Below are positions 38,959-48,633 of a stretch of 64,000 nt of DNA, one piece after another (positions within the stretch are counted from its first letter, which is position 1; each line of letters opens with the position of its first letter). Below the pieces are notes generated by a model. That model had not been told where the DNA came from and ran no database searches. It saw nothing but the letters and a program-made list of their open reading frames with translations. Origin of the DNA: Gammaproteobacteria bacterium. Lineage in GTDB: Bacteria; Pseudomonadota; Gammaproteobacteria; JAUZRS01. A program made the position numbers and the translations under genes. The stretch lies in the NCBI GenBank assembly GCA_030949385.1, contig JAUZSP010000007.1, positions 131,210 to 195,209 on the forward strand. The letters are read 5' to 3'.

Positions 38959-40161
38959 TCAGCTGTCGTATTTAGGCGAAGCAGAGATCTTATGGATACT
39001 CAAATCAGCGCCCTGATGCTCTTCCTCTTCTGACATACGAATACCCATGGTCTTTTTCAGTAAGCCATACACCACAAGCCCACCAGCGAGTGCAATCGTA
39101 GCACCAACGACCGTTCCTACCAGCTGAGACATAAAGGTCACACCACCTGCTCCACCTAAGGCCGTTAAACCAAAGATACCAGCGGCAATACCTCCCCAAA
39201 CACCACACAAACCATGCAGAGGCCAAACACCCAATACATCATCGATTTTCCAACGATTCTGAGTCAAAGTGAAGCTCCAAACAAACAAGCCACCAGCAAC
39301 GACACCTGTGGCCAAAGCGCCCAGGGGATGCATCAAATCTGAACCTGCACAGACCGCGACCAAACCAGCCAAAGGCCCGTTGTGGACAAAACCCGGATCA
39401 TTACGACCAGCCACAAGTGCGGCCAAAGTGCCGCCCACCATTGCCATCAAGGAATTCACTGCCACCAAACCACTCACGGCATCAATGGTCTGCGCAGACA
39501 TCACATTAAAACCAAACCAACCCACGGTAAGTACCCAGTCCCCCAAAGCCAAAAAGGGAATACTGGAAGGGGGGTGAGCCACCACCAGACCCTCCTTGGT
39601 GTAACGCCCTTTACGTGCCCCCAACATCAAGACCGCACCAAGGGCAAGCCAGCCCCCCATCGCATGCACCACCACAGAACCGGCAAAATCATGAAACTCG
39701 GCTCCAAACGTAGATGCCAACCACGCTTGAAAGCCCAGTTGACCGTTCCAAATCATACCTTCAAACGTAGGATAGATCAGAGCGACAATCACGAAAGAAG
39801 CCAGCACTTGTGGATAAAACTTAGCCCTCTCAGCAATACCTCCTGAAATAATCGCTGGAATGGCTGCTGCAAACGTCAGCAGGAAGAAGAACTTAACCAG
39901 CTCGTAACCATTTGTTTGGGCTAAAACATCCACCCCAGAAAAGAAGTCGATCCCATAAGCGATGCTGTAACCGATAAAGAAATAAGCAATCGTTGAAACA
40001 CAAAAATCAATCAAGATCTTAACCAACGCATTGACCTGATTCTTCTCTCTTACTGTCCCCACTTCCAAAAAAGCAAAACCGGCGTGCATCGCCAGCACCA
40101 TCACAGCACCGATCAAAATAAACAACACATTTGAACCCGACTGCAAAACCTCCACAAACAT
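38959..40161 (-). CDS. amtB: Ammonium transporter
   Basis: Eleven-helix channel for ammonium. The 400 residues carry the Amt signature (DFAGSVVVHAMGGWLALGAV with the pore histidine) and FNVMSAQTIDAVSGLVAVNS. The N-terminus (LIGAVMVLAMHAGFAFLEVG) starts in a helix, without a cleaved signal. Upstream at 40171-40184 is the inverted repeat GTGCcaataaGCAC, which may be a nitrogen-control site; a clean sigma-54 promoter was not found. Confidence 0.94.
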   Translation of the reverse strand: MFVEVLQSGSNVLFILIGAVMVLAMHAGFAFLEVGTVREKNQVNALVKILIDFCVSTIAYFFIGYSIAYGIDFFSGVDVLAQTNGYELVKFFFLLTFAAAIPAIISGGIAERAKFYPQVLASFVIVALIYPTFEGMIWNGQLGFQAWLASTFGAEFHDFAGSVVVHAMGGWLALGAVLMLGARKGRYTKEGLVVAHPPSSIPFLALGDWVLTVGWFGFNVMSAQTIDAVSGLVAVNSLMAMVGGTLAALVAGRNDPGFVHNGPLAGLVAVCAGSDLMHPLGALATGVVAGGLFVWSFTLTQNRWKIDDVLGVWPLHGLCGVWGGIAAGIFGLTALGGAGGVTFMSQLVGTVVGATIALAGGLVVYGLLKKTMGIRMSEEEEHQGADLSIHKISASPKYDS

Positions 40162-40553
40162 CCCCTTTCAGTGCCAATAAGCACCAATGTTATAAAAAAA
40201 GATCAAGGTAAAAAAATATACCTTGAAAATCAATATCTTAATAAAAAACAAGAGCGCACCATTTTTGATCACAGGCGCACCAAGACACTTTATGTCAAAA
40301 CCTGTTACAAAAATCAAGGATAAAATAGGAAGTGGGTTAAAAACTCAAGAAAAAAGAAACAAAAGGATTAATAAAGAGTCTGAAACTTCTAGAATAAGAT
40401 CACAGTATATGGGGAATTATCTGCGTAGAATGACGTTTCTTTAAGCCCAAGCAGTTAAAACAACAAATTGCGGGCAAAAAAAAGGGCACATGATGTGCCC
40501 CAAAGTCGCGTGGAAACTGTATCCAATGATGTTTACCCTGTTAACTCACTCCG
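40162..40553. other. AT-rich intergenic region between amtB and the repeat protein gene
   Basis: About 390 bases. It holds the amtB upstream region with the inverted repeat at 40171-40184, and the terminator of the next minus-strand gene at 40476-40501. A plus frame at 40223-40444 has low-complexity, Lys-rich content and no ribosome site, and is not called. Confidence 0.5.
40476..40501 (-). terminator. Terminator after the RRxD-repeat protein gene
   Basis: GGGGCACAT pairs with ATGTGCCC on the minus strand, followed by eight T. Confidence 0.88.
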
Positions 40554-41126
40554 TCAAGAACGATGCATATTCAGAGCAAGACGATTTACGTCACTTACAC
40601 CAACCAAATAAATTTGGTCATCAATGGCGTAATTTTGCTCACAACGTCTTGTTAAGGTCAGCTCACCAACATCATCACTGAAACTAAATTTGGCCTTACC
40701 CAGTACATCCAACTTCACCAAGTTGCGACGCACTGTTTTGTCACTGACATTCTCTGCAAATGTCCAACTCTGCAACACACTTTGATGACTGGAGCGGCGG
40801 GGATCAATGCGCCGCTTGTCAACACGACGATAATCAACTCGGCGTGGATCAAAACGACGCACATCAACTCGGCGCTGATCGAAACGACGTGGGTCACTAA
40901 ACCGGATCTCACCGTTATGATAACTCGTCATCAAATGCACGCTTGCCACCTTAAGGCTCCGGTCACTGGAAAGAAAAACCGACCATAAAGCAACCAACAC
41001 CATAATTGCAAAGAGTGGCAAAACAACATTGAGTAATGAGCCGGTTACCGTCTCTTGTGCAGCGTAAGACGGTTGATCTAAATCATTTTCCAAACCAGGA
41101 AAAAACCGTGCAGTTAAAACGTCCAT
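40554..41126 (-). CDS. Membrane protein with Arg-Arg-x-Asp pentapeptide repeats, unknown family
   Basis: The start is ATG at 41126 (MDVLTARFFPGLENDLDQPS), giving 190 residues; a frame to 41189 has no support. One membrane helix lies near residues 33-52 (VVLPLFAIMVLVALWSVFLS). Outside it the protein runs through about seven copies of a pentapeptide RR(V/F/I)Dx: PRRFDQRRVDVRRFDPRRVD, then YRRVDKRRIDPRR (residues about 76-110). The C-terminal part (TRRCEQNYAIDDQIYLVGVS) looks folded. Such strictly alternating basic/acidic repeats are unusual; binding to a charged polymer or to nucleic acid is possible. Function unknown. Confidence 0.7.
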   Translation of the reverse strand: MDVLTARFFPGLENDLDQPSYAAQETVTGSLLNVVLPLFAIMVLVALWSVFLSSDRSLKVASVHLMTSYHNGEIRFSDPRRFDQRRVDVRRFDPRRVDYRRVDKRRIDPRRSSHQSVLQSWTFAENVSDKTVRRNLVKLDVLGKAKFSFSDDVGELTLTRRCEQNYAIDDQIYLVGVSDVNRLALNMHRS

Positions 41127-41605
41127 AATTTTTCTCAATCTCGCCACTCTGTGGCATAGGAAACTTAGTTCCTGATCGCGATAGTACACGACCAGTCTGA
41201 TAATTTTCGGATAACCCGACTACTGTGACTTTACTAACAACACAGGTAAAAGCAGGATCTGTGCCTTGCTTGCCAAATATATTAGTAGAAGTAATCCTAC
41301 ATATTTCAAATTCAATGACTTAAGGTATTGTTAAGGCATTTAACCACGATCAGAAAATAGTAAATGCAATGGTTTAGGAGGGAAAACAGCCACACTAAAA
41401 AAAAACAAAATAATCATTAAAAACAGTCATTTGAAGCGCTAAAATGCACCTATCATCAGCAGAATTAGGCCTTACATCACTAAAATACCAGCAAAGAAAG
41501 ATAAAGCCCAGAAACGAAACACATTAAAAATCTCAATAAAAAGAGATAATTAGTATTTAAAAACCTTATTACTTAATTTTTTTAATCTGCTAAACGTGAT
41601 TGTGG
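41127..41605. other. AT-rich intergenic region
   Basis: About 480 bases upstream of the RRxD protein gene and downstream of yihY. It is AT-rich with runs of A and T. No tRNA, clear terminator or coding frame was found. It may hold the promoter of the repeat protein. Confidence 0.5.
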
Positions 41606-42871
41606 TCACACAACCGTGCAATTTTCAGCATACAAAGTACTCAGTGGGTCACACATCGCTTCACCCAAATAGGGCTGCAAGCTCTGCATACGTAAATAAA
41701 AACTTTGATCCCAATCATCATCAACCGATAAAGCTGCCTTTACTTCTGTCTCAGGCAAAACAAAACGGTGCGCTTGGTACAGATCCAACAACGTCACCTG
41801 ACTCAAATCTCGCGCCAAAAGCCACTCACCCATTTCGGTACGATGCACATACCGGGCTTTTTCCAGCAGCCGTAACAGCACCTCTAAATTCTCATGGCTG
41901 ATCGCTTCACGCTGCAACAAGGTTTTTTCAGAGAGGCTTTCACCCCTCTTTTGTGCCAACCAAAGGTGACCCAAACAGCGATAAGCCAAATGAAAATCAG
42001 CATCATAAGAGGCTTTACCATCAGCAGAGGTATGAAAACTGCTGAACGCCTGCGTCACCTCAGCACCAAACAACGCCACCATCCACGATAAATAAATCCA
42101 AACCAAAAAAATCGGTACCGAAGCCATAGCACCGTAAATCGCCTCATAAGTAGGAAAATTGGTCACATAAAACGCAAAGCCTTTTTTTGCCACCTCAAAC
42201 AGCAACGCCGCCACCACCCCGCCTGCCAACGCATGTTTAAAGGGCACCCGACAGTGCGGCACGATGCTGTAAATCAAGGTAAAGGCCAGCGCCGAGAGCA
42301 TAAACGGCACCGTTCTCAACAGACCAAAACCTTTGCCCAAATTAGCCGCATCGGAAAACAGCGGCATCGAGACCACATAAGAGCTGAGCGCCAACCCCGC
42401 CCCCATCAACATCGGTCCCAAACTCAGCACCGCCCAATAGACCATAAAACTGCCTAAGGTGCTGCGTTTGCGCCGCGTACGCCAGATGTTATTAAACGCC
42501 TTATCAATCGCCGCCATTAACAGCAACGCCGTCATCACCAAACCGATGATGCCCACCGCAGTCAAACTCGATGCCTTTTCAGAAAAGGTCTGCAAATAAC
42601 CCTGCACCACCTCACCCGAAGAAGGCATAAAGTTTTCAAACACAAAACTTTGCAAACCACCACTAAACTGTTCAAAAACAGGAAACGCCGCCAACACGGT
42701 AAAAATCACCGCCATTAACGGCACCAAAGAGAGCAGCGATGTGTACGCCAAGGACGAAGCGTACTGCACACAGCGATCTTCGCCAAAACGACAGCCCACA
42801 AAAGCAATAAACTGCTTGCTCAGCCGCACTTTTTGGCGCCAACCCACCGCCTGACTCCACCCATTAAACAT
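41606..42871 (-). CDS. yihY: YihY/BrkB-family inner-membrane protein
   Basis: A 421-residue, six-helix membrane protein once called ribonuclease BN. It shows CVQYASSLAYTSLLSLVPLM, YLQTFSEKASSLTAVGIIGL, FNNIWRTRRKRSTLGSFMVY and FPTYEAIYGAMASVPIFLVW. A C-terminal cytoplasmic part (about residues 285-421) resembles a winged-helix extension seen in the long form of the family. It lies 3 bp after the M17 peptidase. This is the intact copy; a decayed one is at 27255. Confidence 0.9.
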   Translation of the reverse strand: MFNGWSQAVGWRQKVRLSKQFIAFVGCRFGEDRCVQYASSLAYTSLLSLVPLMAVIFTVLAAFPVFEQFSGGLQSFVFENFMPSSGEVVQGYLQTFSEKASSLTAVGIIGLVMTALLLMAAIDKAFNNIWRTRRKRSTLGSFMVYWAVLSLGPMLMGAGLALSSYVVSMPLFSDAANLGKGFGLLRTVPFMLSALAFTLIYSIVPHCRVPFKHALAGGVVAALLFEVAKKGFAFYVTNFPTYEAIYGAMASVPIFLVWIYLSWMVALFGAEVTQAFSSFHTSADGKASYDADFHLAYRCLGHLWLAQKRGESLSEKTLLQREAISHENLEVLLRLLEKARYVHRTEMGEWLLARDLSQVTLLDLYQAHRFVLPETEVKAALSVDDDWDQSFYLRMQSLQPYLGEAMCDPLSTLYAENCTVV

Positions 42872-42874
42872 GGC

Positions 42875-44257
42875 TCAAACAGCCTTTGTATAACGTTGCT
42901 GAAGATAGGCAAACACGGTGCGAATGCCCATCGCCTCACCGCCTTCAGGCCGCCCAGGTCGAGGACGGTTGTTCCACGCCATGACATCAAAGTGCAACCA
43001 TTCGATTTCATCAGGTACAAACGCCTGCAAAAAGAGCGCAGCGGTAATCGCCCCACCTTGAGGCACCGTAGCCGAATTAAGCAGATCGGTAATTTTGCTC
43101 TCAATAAACCCTCGGTACTCCTGATGCAACGGCAAACGCCAAGTAGGGTCTTGCAGCTCAGCAGAGAGACTCATCAACTGCTGGGCAGTATCGTCATTGG
43201 TAGCAAAAAAGGCCGCCACCTCCGTCCCCACCGCTACCCGTGCCGCACCGGTCAACGTAGCAAAATCGAGCAACAGCTCCGGCGACTCTTCCGCCGCCAA
43301 GGCCAAGGCATCACACAACACCAAACGCCCTTCCGCATCGGTGTTATCAATCTCAATGCCTAAGCCCTTACGAGAAGCCAATACGTCACCAGGCCGAAAC
43401 GCATTTCCAGAAATAGCATTCTCTACCGCAGGCACCAACACTCGCAATCTCACAGGCACTTTAGCCGCCATAATCATCGAGGCCAGAGCCAGCACATGCG
43501 CGCCACCGCCCATGTCCTTTTTCATCCAACGCATAAACTGCCCGGGTTTGATGTTCAGCCCACCGCTGTCAAAACAGACCCCTTTGCCCACCAAGGTCAC
43601 CTTGGGGTGAGACACATCACCCCAATTCAGATCCAACAGACGCGGTTCAAACACACTCGCCCGACCCACGGCATGAATGGCTGGAAAATTATTCTCCAAC
43701 AACTGCTCACCCACCACTTCGGAAAATTCAGCACCAAACTGTCCAGCCAACGTGCGCATCACCTCCGATAGGTCAGCAGGCATCATGTCTTGAGCGGGGG
43801 TATTGAGCAGATCACGACAGAGACAGGTGGCCTCCACCTGCTGCTGCACTGCGGCCAAATCACCTTGTTTCATTAACAATCGCGCAGGTTGGCGAGCAAA
43901 TTTACGATACCGATCAAATTGATACGCCCCTAACCCCCAACTCAAGGCCAGCTTTTCTGCCAAAGGTACATTCACACTCGCCTCTAACGCATAAACCCCC
44001 TCAGGCAAAGACAACGACAGTGAGCCAAACGCCCAAAAATCAGCATCATCGTTCAAACAGACCAACACCGCTTCCAGCCCACCTTCTGAATCAGACAGCA
44101 GAGAAAATTGCCCAGAACGCGGCTCAAAGGCCGAATTAAGCAACCACCGTTGCCGCACTTTGGGCTGTGCCGCCACCCAGCTGTCGTAATCACCAGCAAA
44201 TACCACATGCAGAGGCACAGTCTGCTCACTGGTTTGACTCAAAAGCACATCAGACAT
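42875..44257 (-). CDS. M17-family aminopeptidase (PepA/PepB-like)
   Basis: Dizinc leucyl-type aminopeptidase. The 460 residues have a short N-domain and the catalytic domain with KGVCFDSGGLNIKPGQFMRW (catalytic Lys and Asp), MKKDMGGGAHVLALASMIMA and NTDAEGRLVLCDALALA. It is shorter than PepA (about 500), closer to the PepB-like group. It probably trims cytoplasmic peptides. Confidence 0.93.
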   Translation of the reverse strand: MSDVLLSQTSEQTVPLHVVFAGDYDSWVAAQPKVRQRWLLNSAFEPRSGQFSLLSDSEGGLEAVLVCLNDDADFWAFGSLSLSLPEGVYALEASVNVPLAEKLALSWGLGAYQFDRYRKFARQPARLLMKQGDLAAVQQQVEATCLCRDLLNTPAQDMMPADLSEVMRTLAGQFGAEFSEVVGEQLLENNFPAIHAVGRASVFEPRLLDLNWGDVSHPKVTLVGKGVCFDSGGLNIKPGQFMRWMKKDMGGGAHVLALASMIMAAKVPVRLRVLVPAVENAISGNAFRPGDVLASRKGLGIEIDNTDAEGRLVLCDALALAAEESPELLLDFATLTGAARVAVGTEVAAFFATNDDTAQQLMSLSAELQDPTWRLPLHQEYRGFIESKITDLLNSATVPQGGAITAALFLQAFVPDEIEWLHFDVMAWNNRPRPGRPEGGEAMGIRTVFAYLQQRYTKAV

Positions 44258-44323
44258 GGAGAATCCTTTTTAATCGGCTCTAAAAATGAAAGCCATTCTA
44301 ACCCGAGTCATAAAATTCAGGCG

Positions 44324-44350
44324 AAAAAAAAGACCCTCAACAGAGGGTCT
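44324..44350 (-). terminator. Terminator after the NHL-repeat protein gene
   Basis: AGACCCTC pairs with GAGGGTCT around TGTT on the minus strand, followed by seven or eight T. Confidence 0.88.
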
Positions 44351-44415
44351 TCTTAGATGAACGTCTTACCTTAAAAGAGGTAAGAGCCGCTGCATCAAAC
44401 TACAACTTTAAACGA

Positions 44416-46218
44416 TTACTCGTCATCGTCATCGTCATCGTCATCGTCTTCGTCATCGTCTTCGTCTTCGTCATCATCTTCGTCATCATCTTCGTCATCA
44501 TCTTCGTCTTCGTCTTCGTCTTCGGCGTGACGATCCAACTCAATAACTGGAGCAGCAGTCACAACCGGAGCTGTCACAACTGGAGCTGTCACAACTGGAG
44601 CTGTCACAACTGGAGCTGTCACAACTGGAGCTGTCACAACTGGAGCTGCCACAACTGGAGGAGCAATCGTAACCGTAGCTGCCGCAGAAACCGCGCTAAG
44701 GTTACCTGCAACATCCGTTGCTGTAGCCGTCACGCTGTAAGTTCCATCAGCCAGTCCCAGCAGATCAGTTGTCCAATTGCCAGCCGCATCAGAGGTCACC
44801 AAAGCAGCCGCAAAGGAACCGGCAACCGTTACATACACCGTACTGCCAACTTCGGCACTGCCAGTGATCGTCACAACCGCACCCGAAAGCAGGTTAGCTG
44901 CGGTGCTCACAAGCGGTGCCGCAGGAGCCACAGTATCCAATGTGATGCTTGAGGTTACCCGCGAGCTGTTACCAGCCATATCGACCAGAGTCACTGTGAC
45001 CGTTTGAATGCCTTGAACCGCTGGATCCAACGCACACGCCGCCAAAGTAGTCGGAGCCAAAGCACCCACGGTGCAGGTAAAGGCCGCTGCATCACAACCG
45101 CTCTCTGCATCGTTACAGGTCGCTGTTACGTTGATGGTCGTGCTGTTGGTCAGAGTCGCACCTGCATCAACAGTCACGCTGCCGGTAGGTGGCGTAATAT
45201 CAGCCGGAGCAAAGACATAACTTTGCGCGGCATCAGCAATATGAACCGTACCATCCGCCGCAATATCAAACCCCGTTGCAGTACCCAAAGTTGGTGCAGG
45301 ATTGGCTAAATTAGGAATTGCTTCCACAACCGTTGCAGCTGCAAATCCAGTAGCTGGATTCATCTGCATTACATCGCCACCACGACTGTAATAAAGGGTG
45401 CCCGCATTTAACTCTAGATCTGTATTAGCATCTATTGATGCACCCACTGGTGAAAATGCAATGACTGAAGACCCAGCCGCAGTCACTTTGCGAATAAAAG
45501 AAGTATCTGGCGTTGTTTCAACAACATACATATTATTGGCATCATCAATAGCAACACCTGATGGTGCTAATAGCCCTGAAGCTGCCGTAGTTACGACACC
45601 AGCCACATCAATTTTAGCAACACAGCCCTCTCGGACATTGGAAACATACAGGTTTCCTGCCGCATCCAAAGCCATATCATTGGCACTGGAGGCATCAAAG
45701 ATTAAGGAACACATTACAAAACCAGTACGATAATTGGCTATCTGCTGACCTGTCGGCGCATATTTATACACACCATGAAACACAGTAGTAAATGTGGCTG
45801 AATCCCAAGACGCACCTGCATCAATAACATACAGATTATCCGCACCATCCAGCATAATGCTTACAGGCACAGCGTTAGCATCAAGCATTACGGTCGATAA
45901 CACACCCGCTGCATCAATCTTACGCAGCGCCGTTTGACCTGGCGCAGAAGGATCAAGACCCGCCGCAACCGTCTCAATAAAATAGACGTTACCCACCGAA
46001 TCCACCGCCACATCAATGGGTGCATTAACTGACGCACCTAATGCCACAGCCCCATCAACCGTCTGAATTGCATCACCACTGCCTGCAATTTCTGTCACCG
46101 CTGCCGCTGCCGGTTGCGCCGCTGCAACCGCCAAGGTCAAAACACTTATTTTTCCCAACGAATTCAAACCGTTCACCGTTCTACTTATTGCAGAACGCAA
46201 CATCGAGTGCTCACTCAT
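44416..46218 (-). CDS. Secreted NHL-repeat / Ig-like protein with VVTAP repeats and a poly-acidic tail
   Basis: The start is ATG at 46218 (MSEHSMLRSAISRTVNGLNS), with AGGAGGGGG 7 bases upstream. An apparent signal segment (ISVLTLAVAAAQPAAAA) is followed by NHL-type beta-propeller repeats (DVAVDSVGNVYFIETVAAGL; LDAAGNLYVSNVREGCVAKI), two Ig-like domains (PPTGSVTVDAGATLTNSTTI; GSAEVGSTVYVTVAGSFAAA) and six VVTAP copies coded by 15-bp DNA repeats (44552-44661). It ends in about 35 nearly continuous Asp/Glu residues coded by 44419-44523. The protein has 600 residues. The tail could bind calcium; function is unknown. It is likely extracellular. Confidence 0.8.
   Translation of the reverse strand: MSEHSMLRSAISRTVNGLNSLGKISVLTLAVAAAQPAAAAVTEIAGSGDAIQTVDGAVALGASVNAPIDVAVDSVGNVYFIETVAAGLDPSAPGQTALRKIDAAGVLSTVMLDANAVPVSIMLDGADNLYVIDAGASWDSATFTTVFHGVYKYAPTGQQIANYRTGFVMCSLIFDASSANDMALDAAGNLYVSNVREGCVAKIDVAGVVTTAASGLLAPSGVAIDDANNMYVVETTPDTSFIRKVTAAGSSVIAFSPVGASIDANTDLELNAGTLYYSRGGDVMQMNPATGFAAATVVEAIPNLANPAPTLGTATGFDIAADGTVHIADAAQSYVFAPADITPPTGSVTVDAGATLTNSTTINVTATCNDAESGCDAAAFTCTVGALAPTTLAACALDPAVQGIQTVTVTLVDMAGNSSRVTSSITLDTVAPAAPLVSTAANLLSGAVVTITGSAEVGSTVYVTVAGSFAAALVTSDAAGNWTTDLLGLADGTYSVTATATDVAGNLSAVSAAATVTIAPPVVAAPVVTAPVVTAPVVTAPVVTAPVVTAPVVTAAPVIELDRHAEDEDEDEDDDEDDDEDDDEDEDDDEDDDDDDDDDE
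44419..44661 (-). repeat. Tandem repeats coding for poly-Asp/Glu and VVTAP units
   Basis: Two adjacent repeat tracts inside the NHL gene: trinucleotide-like GTCATC/TTCGTC units (acidic tail) and six near-identical 15-bp units of GGAGCTGTCACAACT. Both are prone to copy-number change and to assembly collapse. Confidence 0.85.
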
Positions 46219-46596
46219 CCTCAACCCCCTCCTAGAAAAAAAAATCGTATATCCCTACTTTTCATCATTAAACTCATTAAGCTGGGTCTCCCTACCCCAT
46301 ACCGTGATAAAAAAAACAGCTACTGTTACCGCTCCTTCTCTTATTACCACTAATTTCTTACTTTAGTCTTAAGAAATCAGCAACCTAATGATAATCCTAA
46401 CAATTTAAAAAGTAGGTTTTCTCTCAAGATCCAATATCAAGCGATCAATTTTGCAATCTACAGCACAAAACTTAAGCTACCATTCTAGTATAAATGTTAA
46501 GGAATTTAAACGTAAAAGCCAGAAAAAATACCGCGTGTGAGACGATTGCTCTCTATTTTTCCAAAAGCCAAAGCTATGTTTCAACCAAGCCGCCCT
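46219..46596. other. AT-rich intergenic region upstream of the NHL-repeat gene
   Basis: About 380 bases with many short homopolymers. It should contain the promoter and leader of the NHL gene and the end of the HAD gene. I see no convincing terminator, RNA gene or coding frame. Confidence 0.5.
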
Positions 46597-47308
46597 TTAT
46601 CCTAATAAGGCTACCGTTGATAGGCTTTTTTCCAATTCGAACAAGGTTTTTACCGTCAAGGGCTGAGATTCACACCTCGACCACGGGGCTGCAAAACGGT
46701 TCATCCACACCGCCTGAAGACCCGCTTGCTGCGCCGCCCAAACGTCTCGCAAAGGATCATCGCCCACATGCAACAGCGACGATGGCGCAAGTTGCAAACG
46801 CTCACAGGCCAGATTGAACATCTGCGCATCCGGCTTGCCCAAAGTGACCTCCTCAGCACAAATCGAAACCTGAAACAGGTGATCAATACCGATGCGCTTC
46901 AAATTCGCATTGCCATTGGTCAACGCCACCAGCGGATACACCTGCCCCAAAGCGGCCAACACCGGCAACACATCGTCAAACAACGTCACCTCGTTGCGCG
47001 CCGCGATGAACACCTCAAACGCCTCACTCACCAACGGCTCCTGAGAATAACCCGCCTCATCGGCGTGTTGACGCAACGAGACTCGGCGCAGCTCACTCAA
47101 ATCGTGCTGCAAATGAGGCTGCTGCTGAGCCAGTTGAATACGAACCTCACGCATCTGCTCGCTGCTGTAACCCGCACTAATCCGCCCCGCATGATGTTGC
47201 AGCCAAGCATACAACGTCGCTTCAGCCCGTTGAATCACCGGCTGACAGCTCCCACAGAGTGTCATCCAGATCAAAAGAGATCGCCCGAATGGCCGCAAAA
47301 TCGGTCAC
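46597..47308 (-). CDS. HAD-superfamily hydrolase, interrupted by a single-base frameshift
   Basis: The frame starts at GTG 47308, overlapping the yajD stop (GTGA), and reads VTDFAAIRAISFDLDDTLWE, which has the HAD catalytic aspartates (motif I DLDDT). The rest follows in another frame (CQPVIQRAEATLYAWLQHHA; PLVALTNGNANLKRIGI; GKPDAQMFNLACERLQL; SLLHVGDDPLRDVWAAQQAG). One base fewer in the CCC at 47251-47253 restores the frame and gives about 236 residues. Motifs II-IV are in place. The family (YigB/epoxide-hydrolase-like) has unassigned phosphatase activity. Confidence 0.8.
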
Positions 47309-47688
47309 TTTTTGCCCATCATATCTTTCAAACCCGCAAAGGGATTAAACGTGTCCTCCTCTTTAGCGCCATCGGTATGGCTGCTGTTGCCGTACTGCAA
47401 CTGCTCTTCCAATTTGGAGTGCTCGTTGTCGTGGCAGAAATGGCAAAGCAACTCCCAGTTGCTGCCATCTTCGGGGTTGTAGTCGTGATCGTGATTGCGA
47501 TGGTGCACGGTCAGTTCACGCAAATTTTCACGGTTAAATTCGCGGCTGCAACGACCACAAACCCAAGGGTACATTTTCAGCGCCCGATCTCGATAACCGC
47601 GCTCTTTCGCCTCTTGACTGACACGGGCATTGGCCACCAAATCGTCTAATCGACCCTGATCCAATTTTTTCTTGGTCACTTTAATCAT
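47305..47688 (-). CDS. yajD: YajD-family HNH nuclease
   Basis: A 127-residue HNH endonuclease-type protein: YPWVCGRCSREFNRENLREL (CxxC), LTVHHRNHDHDYNPEDGSNW (HH/N) and ELLCHFCHDNEHSK (CxxC), so a zinc site and the His metal motif are both present. Its stop overlaps the HAD gene start by two bases. The cellular role of YajD is not established. Confidence 0.9.
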   Translation of the reverse strand: MIKVTKKKLDQGRLDDLVANARVSQEAKERGYRDRALKMYPWVCGRCSREFNRENLRELTVHHRNHDHDYNPEDGSNWELLCHFCHDNEHSKLEEQLQYGNSSHTDGAKEEDTFNPFAGLKDMMGKK

Positions 47689-47718
47689 CGTAATGCTCCT
47701 GTTAAACGCGCCGAACCG

Positions 47719-48633
47719 TCAATTCGGCAACCTGACAAGGTGAATGGATTGATCTTTCGCTTTACAGCGTCTGTTCTGCTTCGATTTTTTGCGCCGATCC
47801 GACACCAGCAGCAGACGGGATTTTGATAACCACGCAACCCCTTCAATATTACAGTAGAGCCGTTCTCCTGCCGCGTTTGTTGGTAAACGGTACACCTCAC
47901 CGTCACCTTTCAACGACCATGAGCGCTTCTTCAAGCGCCCCACCCAGAGCCGCGACGAAGCCTGAGAAGTGATGGCAATGCGATTGTCCTGTACCGCCAG
48001 CCCCGAATAATCCACAAACCGCAGCGATTTAGGCAGCTTAATTTTGCGTTCAAAAGACCAGCGACCGGCACGTTTGGCAAACAACAACAGACGCCCTTTG
48101 CCCGCCTTACGCCCCTTTTTACCCGACGTGCAGCGATTACCTTCACAGAGCGCCAACAGATACTCTGCTCCGCCACGACTGAAAAAAGCCAAACCCTCCA
48201 AGCCTTTGTTGCCACTTGGCAGCTCAAAATCCAACCACTGGCTCTGCAATTCAGTGTCGTTAAGAAGAGTGCCACTGCTCAATTTGGCAAAAAACCCCGC
48301 ATCCCTTTTGAGCGACTCCTGCAACAAATAAAACCGTTTTTCCGCTGGATCGAAGCTCAGCGCCTCGTAACCCACCCCAGACGTCTCCCCATCCAACAAG
48401 TGATTGGACGCTACTTTAGACAATGAAATTGACAGTTGAGCCACCGCAGGGCGATTATCAAACACCACATAAGCCTGCTCAGCCACCACCGTCAGGCCAC
48501 TGGCTTCAAAACGCTTATCTCCTCCAACATCGGGCAGCAGTTGAACAATTTTGGCCTCTTTCTCCACCAACAGCAGACCCTCTGCCATCAGCGGAGAGAG
48601 CCAAAAAAGCCACAACAGTAACAAAAATCTCAT
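47719..48633 (-). CDS. Secreted beta-propeller-like protein of unknown function
   Basis: A 304-residue protein with a clear signal peptide (MRFLLLLWLFWLSPLMAEG). Repeated patterns KGLEGLAFFSRGGAEYLLAL, FVDYSGLAVQDNRIAITSQA and CNIEGVAWLSKSRLLLVSDR are those of SdiA-regulated or phytase-esterase-like propellers. Basic residues are frequent. It overlaps srkA by four bases. No catalytic residues can be assigned. Confidence 0.7.
   Translation of the reverse strand: MRFLLLLWLFWLSPLMAEGLLLVEKEAKIVQLLPDVGGDKRFEASGLTVVAEQAYVVFDNRPAVAQLSISLSKVASNHLLDGETSGVGYEALSFDPAEKRFYLLQESLKRDAGFFAKLSSGTLLNDTELQSQWLDFELPSGNKGLEGLAFFSRGGAEYLLALCEGNRCTSGKKGRKAGKGRLLLFAKRAGRWSFERKIKLPKSLRFVDYSGLAVQDNRIAITSQASSRLWVGRLKKRSWSLKGDGEVYRLPTNAAGERLYCNIEGVAWLSKSRLLLVSDRRKKSKQNRRCKAKDQSIHLVRLPN

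Noticed and set aside
40223-40444. Small plus frame between amtB and the RRxD gene
   Set aside because: Lys-rich, AT-driven composition and no ribosome site.
46726-47649. Plus-strand open frame of 307 residues over the HAD and yajD genes
   Set aside because: Antisense shadow; the opposite strand carries well-supported motifs.
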